Assembly: GCF_900100535.1 (NCBI RefSeq)
Contig: NZ_FNDG01000017.1
Coordinates: forward strand, 1-64,000
Direction: 5' to 3'
DNA length: 64,000 nt
Source: Phytopseudomonas flavescens
GTDB taxonomy: Bacteria > Pseudomonadota > Gammaproteobacteria > Pseudomonadales > Pseudomonadaceae
Shown here: positions 16,747-24,749 of the stretch, in pieces
How positions within the stretch are numbered: position 1 is the first letter of the stretch
Layout: each line of letters starts with the position of its first letter
Translations under genes and position numbers: made by a program
The notes under the pieces: generated by a model
What the model was told of the DNA's origin: nothing
What the model saw: the letters and a program-made list of their open reading frames with translations, nothing else
The model's database searches: none

Positions 16747-17745
16747 GTGAGAATCGCCGTCGTCGGTGCATCGGGCCTGCTCGGTCATCATGCGGCGCGC
16801 GCGATCAAGGCCGCCGGGCATCAGGTGGTGCTGGTTCATCGGTTGTCCTCGCGCATCGAGCGCCTGGCTTACCTCGGCGCTGAATGCCGGGCGGCCGAGC
16901 TGCTCGACCGGCGCGCGCTGACCAAGGCGCTGCACGACGTCGACGGCGTGATCTTCTGCGCCGGCCATTACCCGCAGCGGCCCCGTCACTGGCAGGACGA
17001 GGTCGCCAGTGCGCTCGATCAGACCCGGCGTTTCTATGAGGCCTGCCAGGCGGTCGAATTAACCCGCATCGTCTACGTGGGCTCGGCGATCGCCCTGCCC
17101 AGGCACCCGTTGGGGCAGCCCGGGCATGAAGGGTTGTTCTACGACGAAATGCCGCGCTCGCGCAATGCCTACCTTCTGTCGAAATGGGCCTTGGACCAGC
17201 AGGCCCGTGAGCAGGCGCGTGCCGGGCTGCCGGTGGTGATCGCGATCCCTGGCCTGTGCCTTGGCGAACTGGATGCCGGGCCAAGCAGCGGCCGGCTGAT
17301 CACTGCCATCGACAGCGGTGAAATGCGCGGTTACGTCCCGGGTGAACGCAACCTGATAGACGCCAGTGAGGCGGGCAGGGGGTTGCTGCTGGCCCTCGAG
17401 CATGGCCGTGTGGGGGAGCGTTACCTGATCAGTGGCGAGAACATTCAGATGGCGGATCTGATCGGTCGTATCGCCGAGCGTCTGGGCGTCACCGCACCGC
17501 CAGAGTTGTCGCTGAACAGGGCCAACGGCCTGGCGGCCTGGGGACGGTTGCGCCATCGCCTCACCGGCGCCTGGCCATGGCTGGACGAGACGGCCATCGC
17601 GCTGATGTCCGGCAGCCAGTTCCTCGATGGTCGCAAGGCCCGCGAAGAGTTGGGTTTCGTCGCCCGCCAGTCGGTGGACGATACCTTGCAGCGCAGCATT
17701 CAGTGGTTCGCCGACAATGGCTATCTGCGTCCTCGTCCGGCCTAA
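16747..17745 (+). CDS. NAD-dependent epimerase/dehydratase family protein
   Basis: An extended short-chain dehydrogenase (332 residues) starting at GTG 16747. The Rossmann motif VGASGLLGHH is at residues 6-15, and the catalytic pattern YLLSK (Tyr-x3-Lys) is near residue 143. A Ser from YVGSAIA is in the expected upstream position. The substrate is unknown; relatives include nucleotide-sugar epimerases and dihydroflavonol-4-reductase-like enzymes. It converges tightly on the GDT1 gene, with 3 bp between the stops. Confidence 0.8.
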   Translation: MRIAVVGASGLLGHHAARAIKAAGHQVVLVHRLSSRIERLAYLGAECRAAELLDRRALTKALHDVDGVIFCAGHYPQRPRHWQDEVASALDQTRRFYEACQAVELTRIVYVGSAIALPRHPLGQPGHEGLFYDEMPRSRNAYLLSKWALDQQAREQARAGLPVVIAIPGLCLGELDAGPSSGRLITAIDSGEMRGYVPGERNLIDASEAGRGLLLALEHGRVGERYLISGENIQMADLIGRIAERLGVTAPPELSLNRANGLAAWGRLRHRLTGAWPWLDETAIALMSGSQFLDGRKAREELGFVARQSVDDTLQRSIQWFADNGYLRPRPA

Positions 17746-17748
17746 CGA

Positions 17749-18339
17749 TCATTTACCGACGAGCCCACTCAGCAGCAGTGCCTGATAAGCCGCATAGAGC
17801 GCCAGTGCCAGAAAGGCGGTGGCGGCCAGGCGGCGGATCAGGGTCAGTGGCAGGCGATCCGCGGCGAAATTGCCGGCCAGCACCACCGGTACGTTGGCGA
17901 GCAGCATGCCCAGGGTGGTGCCGATCACCACCATGATGAAGTGGGGGTATTGGGCGGCGAGCATCACGGTCGCCACCTGGGTCTTGTCGCCCATCTCGGC
18001 CAGGAAGAAGGCGATCAGCGTGGTCAGGAACGGGCCATAGCGTTTCAGGTTGGAGCTTTCGTCGTCGTCGAGCTTGTCTGGAATCAGCGTCCACAGCGCC
18101 ACGATGATGAACGAGGCCGCCAGTATCCAGCTCAACAGTGCGGGGGACAGCAGCCCGGCGACCCAGTTGCCGACCGCGCCGGCCACCAGGTGATTGGCCA
18201 GGGTGGCGACCACCATGCCCCAGATGATCGGCCACGGCCTGCGAAAACGTGCTGCCAGCAGCAACGCGAGCAATTGCGTCTTGTCGCCGATTTCCGCCAG
18301 GGCGACGATCAGGGTGGGAACGAAGAGAGATTCCAGCAT
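17749..18339 (-). CDS. TMEM165/GDT1-family transporter, probable manganese exporter
   Basis: A 196-residue membrane protein with two copies of the hallmark E-x-G-D-K-T: EIGDKTQLLAL near the N-terminus and EMGDKTQVATV in the second half. About six membrane segments in two inverted repeats are seen. The family exports Mn2+ or Ca2+ by cation/H+ exchange. The ATG at 18339 is preceded by AGGAAA; the longer frame is not needed. A yybP-ykoY manganese riboswitch lies upstream, which supports manganese efflux as the job. Confidence 0.93.
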   Translation of the reverse strand: MLESLFVPTLIVALAEIGDKTQLLALLLAARFRRPWPIIWGMVVATLANHLVAGAVGNWVAGLLSPALLSWILAASFIIVALWTLIPDKLDDDESSNLKRYGPFLTTLIAFFLAEMGDKTQVATVMLAAQYPHFIMVVIGTTLGMLLANVPVVLAGNFAADRLPLTLIRRLAATAFLALALYAAYQALLLSGLVGK

Positions 18340-18368
18340 CAGCTTTCCTAGAGGGCGGGTAGACACGG

Positions 18369-18418
18369 CTATGACACGTACAGCCTTCCCGCCCCGGGTA
18401 AGGTGTTCGTGTCATAGG
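18369..18418 (-). repeat. 10-bp perfect inverted repeat in the GDT1 leader
   Basis: CTATGACACG and CGTGTCATAG lie 30 bp apart between the riboswitch and the gene. It can form a long hairpin ending 30 bp before the start codon and may be the expression platform that exposes or hides the ribosome site. Confidence 0.6.
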
Positions 18419-18439
18419 TCTTGTCAAACCCTGCGCGGC

Positions 18440-18575
18440 ACCCGTGCTGGCTGTGGCCGGGTCGCGCAGACCCGTCTAGGCGGGTCTTTGGGTCGCACGC
18501 ACCATGGTCGACTGACCAAGTATGTTGATGCATGCCGGGCGAGCTGGCGCTCGCGGGAGACTACTCCCCTAGGAC
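18440..18575 (-). promoter_or_regulatory. yybP-ykoY manganese riboswitch
   Basis: On the minus strand the leader starts CTAGGGGAGUAG (18561-18572) and continues to GCAUCAACAUACUUGG (18517-18532), the two conserved cores of the yybP-ykoY aptamer whose loops hold Mn2+. A stable hairpin AGACCCG...CGGGUCU (18468-18487) follows. The aptamer precedes a GDT1-family gene, a common target. The 3' boundary is estimated. Manganese should turn the gene on. Confidence 0.87.
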
Positions 18576-18642
18576 GCGCGCATTCTGCCCAAACGGGGCG
18601 TTTTGGGCAAGGCCTGCGCCGCTGTGCCGCAGGCCCGCAGCG

Positions 18643-19641
18643 TCAGCGGCTGAGCGCCTTGTAAATGCGAAAACCCTCGCTGTCGGCAAGGACCTGGCAG
18701 GTGCCGACATGCTGCTCGATCAATGGCGGGTACTTGAGGAAGCGGTTGGCCACCAGGCGAATCTGGCCACCCTGGCGCAGGTGTCTGGCGGCCTGGCGCA
18801 ACAAGTCCTCGCTGGCCTGATAGTGGGTGTGCACGCCCTGGTGGAAGGGAGGGTTGCTGAGGATCGCGCTCAGCTCCGAGGGCGCCGCGGCGATGCCATC
18901 GCCGCTGATGACGTCGGCTTCCAGGCCGTTCGCGGCAAGGGTCAGGCGGCTGCTGGCGACGGCGAACGCATCGACATCCAGCAGGGTGACGTGGCTGTGC
19001 GGATAGCGACGCTTGAGCACCGCGCCGAGTACGCCGGCGCCACAGCCGAAGTCCAGCAGATGACCGCTCGGCAGCTCGTCCAGGTGGTCGAGCAGCAGGG
19101 CGCTGCCGATATCCAGTCGGCCGTGACTGAACACGCCTGGAAGGGTGATCACCTCGAGCGGGCCGTCATCGAGCGGCAGCCTGTAGCGCTGCGCCAGCGC
19201 GGAGAGGTCCGGGGTGGCAGGGGCCTGTTCCACGCGCACTTGCCACAGTTGGCAGTGACGCGCACTGTCGAGCTTGTGCGGCACGCCATAAGCGGCCATC
19301 TGTTTGGCCGCACGCTCGACACCTGCGCGCTTCTCACCGACCAGATAGAGCACGCCGCCTGGCAGGCGGGCGGCCAGGGTATCGAGCAGGTAACCGGCCA
19401 GCTCGCGGGACTTGGGCAGGAACAGTACGGCGGAGTCGAAGCTGGCCTGCGGCGGGGCCACCCCGAAGGTGCTGCGTTCGGCGAAGCGCGCCTCGAGTCG
19501 AGCGTGGTCGCCGGCGTGCCAGCTCCAGCCACGGGCCTGTGGCAGGTGTCCGAGCAGGTCATCGGCCGCGAGTCCTGCCAGCAGTAGCGGGCCGCTGAAC
19601 AGCCCGGCCTGGCGCAGCAGCACTTCACTTCTCGGATCCAT
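18643..19641 (-). CDS. rsmC: 16S rRNA (guanine(1207)-N(2))-methyltransferase
   Basis: RsmC methylates G1207 of 16S rRNA in the 30S subunit using S-adenosylmethionine. The 332 residues contain the degenerate N-terminal methyltransferase-like domain and a C-terminal catalytic domain with LLDFGCGAGVLG and the NPPFHQG motif typical of N2-guanine methylases. It is monocistronic, 84 bp from hprA, in the same order as in PAO1. Confidence 0.95.
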   Translation of the reverse strand: MDPRSEVLLRQAGLFSGPLLLAGLAADDLLGHLPQARGWSWHAGDHARLEARFAERSTFGVAPPQASFDSAVLFLPKSRELAGYLLDTLAARLPGGVLYLVGEKRAGVERAAKQMAAYGVPHKLDSARHCQLWQVRVEQAPATPDLSALAQRYRLPLDDGPLEVITLPGVFSHGRLDIGSALLLDHLDELPSGHLLDFGCGAGVLGAVLKRRYPHSHVTLLDVDAFAVASSRLTLAANGLEADVISGDGIAAAPSELSAILSNPPFHQGVHTHYQASEDLLRQAARHLRQGGQIRLVANRFLKYPPLIEQHVGTCQVLADSEGFRIYKALSR

Positions 19642-19725
19642 GGGATCTCCCCGGCAAAAGCGCGAAGGGTAGGGGCGGCCGCTTCAAGCTGCAAGCCCAA
19701 AGCCACAGGTGGAGGAATGCCGCCC

Positions 19726-20691
19726 TCAGTTCACTTGGCGTATTACCTGGCTTGCCAGAAAGCCCGCTGCATTTTCCGCCAGTTGCCCGACGATCCGCTG
19801 GCGCGCCTCGCGGCTGCCCCAGGCACTGTGGGGCGTGACGATCAGGCGAGGAATGTCGCCAGCCAGCAACGGGTTGCCATCGCGGGGTGGTTCCTGAGTC
19901 AGTACATCGGTGGCTGCGCCGCCGAGCTTGCCGGCACGCAGGGCATCGGCCAGGGCCTGCTCGTCGATAAGGCCACCACGCGCGGTGTTGATTACGAAAG
20001 CACCGGGCTTGAGCAGGTCCAGTTCGCGGGCGGTAATCAGGTTGCGGGTCTGCTCGGTCAGCGGGCAATGCAGGGTCAGTGCGTCGACCTGCGGCAGCAG
20101 CTCATCCAGCGGCAGGCGATCCGCCCGCAGCGGGCGGCCTGGCAGTTGCCCGTAGAGCACGCGCATACCGAAGGCTTCGGCAAGCCGGGCGACGGCACCC
20201 CCCAGTTCACCGTGACCGAGCATGCCCAGGGTCTTGCCTTCGAGTTCGACGATCGGGTGGTCGAGCAGGCAGAACATCGGCGATTGCTGCCAGCGACCGG
20301 CGCGGATGTCGTGCTGGTACTCCGCCAGGCTGGTGGCCAGGGCGAGTAGCAGGGTGAGGGTGTGCTGCGCTACCGAGGGGGTACCGTAGCCCTGGCAGTT
20401 GCAGACGGCGACGCCACGGCTGCGGGCGGCCTCCAGGTCGACATTGTTGGTGCCGGTGGCGCTTACCAGTACCAGCTCGAGATCCGCGCAGGCGCCGAGC
20501 ACCGAGGCGTCGATCACAGCCTTGTTGACAATGGCCACGCGGGCGCCCTGCAGTCGTTCGATGACCTGTTCCGACGTACTCCGCTCGTGGAGCACCAGCT
20601 CGGCGAACTGCTCGCGCAGCGGAGTCAGGTCCAGATCGCCCAAATCGAGGGAGCGATAGTCGAGAAATACTGCGTGGCCGGTTTTACTCAT
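19726..20691 (-). CDS. hprA: D-isomer-specific 2-hydroxyacid dehydrogenase (glycerate / hydroxypyruvate)
   Basis: A 321-residue NAD(P)-dependent enzyme that reduces hydroxypyruvate or glyoxylate to glycerate or glycolate. The nucleotide motif GMLGHGELGGAVARLAEA, the substrate Arg in INTARGGLIDE, and the catalytic His in VTPHSAWGS are present. Ser/Thr-rich LVSATGTNNVD precedes the NAD domain as in the family. The frame is open much further upstream, but ATG 20691 gives the usual N-terminus. Substrate is by position and similarity. Confidence 0.87.
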   Translation of the reverse strand: MSKTGHAVFLDYRSLDLGDLDLTPLREQFAELVLHERSTSEQVIERLQGARVAIVNKAVIDASVLGACADLELVLVSATGTNNVDLEAARSRGVAVCNCQGYGTPSVAQHTLTLLLALATSLAEYQHDIRAGRWQQSPMFCLLDHPIVELEGKTLGMLGHGELGGAVARLAEAFGMRVLYGQLPGRPLRADRLPLDELLPQVDALTLHCPLTEQTRNLITARELDLLKPGAFVINTARGGLIDEQALADALRAGKLGGAATDVLTQEPPRDGNPLLAGDIPRLIVTPHSAWGSREARQRIVGQLAENAAGFLASQVIRQVN

Positions 20692-20836
20692 CAGCTGTAC
20701 CTTTCTGGCTGTCTTGTCGGGAGGTAAAGTGCAGCCTATCAGAGCCTGTTCACCATCGGCCGCCGGTTTGACCCACGAGGGTCTAGAGTTGACCGTTGGG
20801 GGACGATCACGGTTTGAAGCCCGATGCGGAGCCGCT

Positions 20837-21466
20837 ATGTACTGGATGGAGTTCTTCACCGTCGCCCTGATCCACCTGCTGGCAGTGGCAAGCCCCGGGC
20901 CGGACTTCGCCATCGTGGTGCGCGAAAGCGTCGCGCACGGGCGGCGCACGGGTGTGTTCTGCGCGCTGGGCGTGGGTATGGGGATCTTCGTTCACGTGGC
21001 GTATTCGCTGCTGGGTATCGGCCTGATCGTTTCCCAGTCCATCGTACTGTTCAATGCCTTGAAGTGGCTGGCCGCCGCCTATCTCCTGTACATCGGCTTC
21101 AAGGCACTGCGCGCCAGGCCGGCGACTGCGGATGCCACCCGCAACCAGGCTCCAGCGCTTGCGCGCACGCGCCGCGGGGCCTTCGTCACGGGCTTCGTCA
21201 CCAACGGCCTGAACCCCAAGGCAACGCTGTTCTTCCTGTCGCTGTTCACCGTGGTGATCAACCCCCATACGCCGCTGCTGGTGCAGGCCGGGTACGGCAT
21301 CTACCTGGCGGTGGCCACTGCCCTGTGGTTCTGTCTGGTGGCCATGCTCTTCAGCCATCAGCGGGTGCGTGATGGTTTCGCCCGCATGGGCCACTGGTTC
21401 GATCGGCTGATGGGCGCCGTGCTGGTCGGCCTGGGGATCAAGCTGGCCTTCACCGAGCTGAAGTAA
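20837..21466 (+). CDS. LysE/RhtB-family amino-acid exporter
   Basis: A 209-residue inner-membrane protein with six predicted membrane segments. The LysE signature is LLAVASPGPDFAIVVRESV near the N-terminus, and GFVTNGLNPKATLFFLSLF marks the middle helix. Such proteins export amino acids or homoserine derivatives by proton exchange; the cargo cannot be told. GGAG lies seven bases before the ATG at 20837. Confidence 0.9.
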   Translation: MYWMEFFTVALIHLLAVASPGPDFAIVVRESVAHGRRTGVFCALGVGMGIFVHVAYSLLGIGLIVSQSIVLFNALKWLAAAYLLYIGFKALRARPATADATRNQAPALARTRRGAFVTGFVTNGLNPKATLFFLSLFTVVINPHTPLLVQAGYGIYLAVATALWFCLVAMLFSHQRVRDGFARMGHWFDRLMGAVLVGLGIKLAFTELK

Positions 21467-21485
21467 AGAGCGCCACGCGCCAGGC

Positions 21486-22661
21486 CTAGACGATTTCCAC
21501 GGCGATTGCCGTCGCCTCGCCACCGCCTATGCACAGCGAGGCGATGCCACGCGTGCCACCGGTCTGGCGCAGTGCATTGATCAGCGTGATGATGATCCGC
21601 GAGCCGGTCGAGCCTACCGGGTGACCCTGGGCACAGGCGCCGCCGTAGATGTTCACCTTGCCGTGATCGAGGCCGTGTTCGCGGATGGCCAGCATGCTGA
21701 CCATGGCGAAGGCTTCGTTGATTTCGAACAGGTCGACTTCGTCCTTGTGCCAGCCGACCTTGCGCAGCAGGTTGCCGATGGCGCCGATCGGGGCAAGGGT
21801 GAACTCGCTGGGATCCTGGCTCTGGGTGGCGTGTGCGACGATTCTTGCCAGCGGTTTGAGGCCGCGCGCCTTGGCCTGTTCGGCACTCGTCAGCAGCAGC
21901 GCGCTGGCGCCATCGGAGATCGAGCTGGCGTTGGCGGCGGTAATGCTGCCGTCCTTGCTGAAGGCAGGCTTGAGGGCGGGAATGCGCTCGATCCTGGCAT
22001 TCAGGGGCTGCTCGTCCTCGCTTACCTGGACATCGCCCTGGCGGGTGCTCAGGGTGACCGGCACGATCTCGTCGGCCAGCAGCCCCGAGGTCATGGCCTG
22101 CTGGGCGCGGCGCAGCGATTCGATAGCATAGGCATCCATGGCTTCGCGGGTAATCCCGTAGCGATCCGCCGTCTCCTGGGCGAACGAGCCCATCAGGCGG
22201 CCTGTGCGGGCGTCTTCCAGGCCATCGAGGAACATGTGGTCCTTGACCTCCCCATGGCCCATGCGCAGGCCGCCTCGTGCCTTCGGCAGGAGGTACGGGG
22301 CATTGGACATGCTTTCCATGCCACCGGCGACCACCACCTCGTTGCTGCCCGCCCTGATCAGGTCGTGAGCCAACATCACGGCCTTCATGCCCGAACCGCA
22401 GAGTTTGTTGAGGGTGGTGCAGCCTGTGGCACTGGGCAGTCCGGCGGCCAGGGATGCCTGGCGGGCCGGCCCCTGCTTGAGCCCCGCGGGCAGGACGCAG
22501 CCCATGATCACTTCCTGTACCTCGGCTGGTGCGACGCCTGATCTGGCCACCGCCGCGCGAATCGCCGCTGCCCCCAGTTCCACCGCACTGAGCGTCGACA
22601 GGCTGCCCTGGAACCCTCCCATCGGCGTGCGTGCGCCGCTGACGATGACGATCTCTGACAT
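21486..22661 (-). CDS. Acetyl-CoA C-acyltransferase (thiolase)
   Basis: A 391-residue type II thiolase that cleaves 3-ketoacyl-CoA, or condenses two acetyl-CoA. The nucleophile Cys88 is in NKLCGSGMKA, the His is in GGACAQGHPVGSTGS, and the second Cys is in CIGGGEATA. It is divergent from the acyl-CoA ligase 180 bp away, so a joint role in fatty-acid breakdown is likely. Degradative versus biosynthetic function cannot be decided from sequence alone. Confidence 0.93.
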   Translation of the reverse strand: MSEIVIVSGARTPMGGFQGSLSTLSAVELGAAAIRAAVARSGVAPAEVQEVIMGCVLPAGLKQGPARQASLAAGLPSATGCTTLNKLCGSGMKAVMLAHDLIRAGSNEVVVAGGMESMSNAPYLLPKARGGLRMGHGEVKDHMFLDGLEDARTGRLMGSFAQETADRYGITREAMDAYAIESLRRAQQAMTSGLLADEIVPVTLSTRQGDVQVSEDEQPLNARIERIPALKPAFSKDGSITAANASSISDGASALLLTSAEQAKARGLKPLARIVAHATQSQDPSEFTLAPIGAIGNLLRKVGWHKDEVDLFEINEAFAMVSMLAIREHGLDHGKVNIYGGACAQGHPVGSTGSRIIITLINALRQTGGTRGIASLCIGGGEATAIAVEIV

Positions 22662-22840
22662 GCTTTACCTCGTTCTTGTTGGATAGGGCAAAACGGCTTT
22701 CGTGGCTCCGCGAAGGCAGCACAATCATCCTTTCGGTTGATTGAACGGCAGCCTGCCCGTGCTACCGTCGGCCGGAGCCAAGCCGTAGATGCCTGGCCTC
22801 GTGGTGTCGCTACCAACAATAGTCCAGAACAGGTGAGCCC

Positions 22841-24523
22841 ATGTTGCAGACCCGCATCGTTCCTCCCGCCGCCAATGCCCATGAGCAACCGCTGCTGATC
22901 AAGCACCTGCTGCTGTCCGGTTGTCGCTACGAGAGAACCCGCGAGATCGTCTACCGCGATACCCTGCGTTACAGCTACGCGACGTTCGCCGAACGGGTCG
23001 CGCGGCTGGCCAATGTGCTGGGTCAGGCCGGGGTCAGGGCCGGCGACACCGTGGCGGTGATGGACTGGGACAGTCATCGCTACCTGGAATGCATGTTCGC
23101 GGTGCCGATGATCGGTGCCGTGCTGCATACCATCAACATTCGCCTGTCGCCCGAGCAGATCCTTTACACCATGAACCATGCCGAAGACCGCTTCGTGCTG
23201 GTCAACAGTGATTTCGTGGCGCTGTACCAGGGGATCGCCGGGCAACTCACCAGCGTCACCGGCACGCTGCTGTTGACCGATGATTGCGACTGCCGTGCAG
23301 AACTGCCGGGCCTGGTCGGCGAGTACGAGAGGCTGCTGGCGGCGGCCAGCCCGCTGTACGATTTTGCCGACTTCGACGAGAACTCGGTCGCCACCACCTT
23401 CTACACCACGGGCACCACCGGCAATCCCAAGGGGGTTTACTTCACCCATCGTCAACTGGTGCTGCACACCCTGTCCATGGCCTGCACCGTCGGCAGCCTG
23501 GACAGCATCCGGCTGATGGGCAGCGACGATGTCTACATGCCCATCACGCCGATGTTTCACGTGCATGCCTGGGGCGTGCCTTACGTCGCCACCTTGCTGG
23601 GGGTGAAGCAGGTCTACCCGGGGCGTTACGAGCCGGAAATGCTCTGCAAGCTGATCAAGGGCGAACAGGTGACCTTCTCGCACTGCGTGCCGACCATCTT
23701 GCAGATGCTGCTCGGCGCGCCGGGTGCCCAGGGGCACGACTTCAAGGGCTTGAAGATCATCATCGGCGGCAGCGCCCTCAATCGTTCGCTCTATGCCGCG
23801 GCCAAGGCCAGCGGTATCCAGTTGACGGCGGCCTATGGCATGTCGGAAACCTGTCCGCTGATAGCCTGTGGTTACCTCAACGAGGAACTGCTGGCCGGCA
23901 CTGAGGACGAGTGCATCACCTACCGCATCAAGGCCGGTGTACCGGTTCCTCTGGTGGAGGCGGCGATCATGGACGCCGACGGTCAGCGGCTGCCGGCAGA
24001 TGGCGAAACCCAGGGTGAACTGGTGCTGCGATCACCCTGGCTGACCCGCGGCTACTGCCGCGAGCCGGAAAAGAGCGAGGCATTGTGGGCCCATGGCTGG
24101 ATGCACACCGGCGATGTGGCGACCCTGGACGCCATGGGTTTCATCGACATTCGTGACCGCATCAAGGATGTGATCAAGACCGGCGGTGAATGGATTTCCT
24201 CGTTGGCACTGGAAGACCTGATCAGCCGCCACCCCGCCGTGCGTGAAGTCGCGGTGGTGGGCATGGCCGATGAGCAATGGGGCGAGCGTCCGTTCGCCCT
24301 GGTGGTGGCAAAGGAGGGGCAGGAGCTGGACGCCAGGAGCATCGCGGAACACCTCGAGCCCTTCGTCGAGCAGGGGCACATCAACAAGTGGGCCGTGCCG
24401 ACCCAGATCGCCCTTGTTACCGAAGTTCCCAAGACCAGTGTGGGCAAGTTGGACAAAAAACGTATCCGCGCCGACTTCGCGCGGTCGCAGGACGCTGGGC
24501 GCGGATTTTCATCGACGCTGTAA
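22841..24523 (+). CDS. Medium/long-chain fatty-acid-CoA ligase (AlkK-like)
   Basis: A 560-residue AMP-forming ligase that activates fatty acids to acyl-CoA. The P-loop-like motif is YTTGTTGNPKG near residue 190, followed by the AYGMSETCP adenylate motif and GWMHTGDVATLD; the catalytic Lys is in KTSVGKLDKK near the C-terminus. The sequence resembles AlkK-type medium-chain ligases. It lies between a thiolase and a DUF1302/DUF1329 pair. No PsrA box was seen just upstream of this gene. Confidence 0.9.
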   Translation: MLQTRIVPPAANAHEQPLLIKHLLLSGCRYERTREIVYRDTLRYSYATFAERVARLANVLGQAGVRAGDTVAVMDWDSHRYLECMFAVPMIGAVLHTINIRLSPEQILYTMNHAEDRFVLVNSDFVALYQGIAGQLTSVTGTLLLTDDCDCRAELPGLVGEYERLLAAASPLYDFADFDENSVATTFYTTGTTGNPKGVYFTHRQLVLHTLSMACTVGSLDSIRLMGSDDVYMPITPMFHVHAWGVPYVATLLGVKQVYPGRYEPEMLCKLIKGEQVTFSHCVPTILQMLLGAPGAQGHDFKGLKIIIGGSALNRSLYAAAKASGIQLTAAYGMSETCPLIACGYLNEELLAGTEDECITYRIKAGVPVPLVEAAIMDADGQRLPADGETQGELVLRSPWLTRGYCREPEKSEALWAHGWMHTGDVATLDAMGFIDIRDRIKDVIKTGGEWISSLALEDLISRHPAVREVAVVGMADEQWGERPFALVVAKEGQELDARSIAEHLEPFVEQGHINKWAVPTQIALVTEVPKTSVGKLDKKRIRADFARSQDAGRGFSSTL

Positions 24524-24560
24524 GGCGCGAATTTCAACGGCAAAAAGGTGACTGATCAGT

Positions 24561-24574
24561 CAAACAAGCGTTTG
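24561..24574. promoter_or_regulatory. PsrA-type operator upstream of the DUF1302/DUF1329 pair
   Basis: CAAAC-AAGC-GTTTG fits the (G/C)AAAC-N2-4-GTTT(G/C) box of the fatty-acid sensor PsrA. It lies 176 bp before the DUF1302 start and just after the acyl-CoA ligase stop. A second dyad ACTGATCAGT touches it on the left. PsrA usually represses beta-oxidation genes until long-chain acyl-CoA is present; that role here is inferred. Confidence 0.65.
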
Positions 24575-24749
24575 GCTTGCTAATTGCTGGTTTCAGGCCA
24601 TTCTTGGCTTGTCACGGATGGGACTGATCCGTCGAAACCTGCGAGCCAGAGTGTCTCGAGCACTGCCGTTCATTCTCTGGGGTGATCGACCGGCAGGGCT
24701 CGCTGGCTCTAGTCAATCAGCCATAACAAAAACAAATGGAGTAGCGTCG

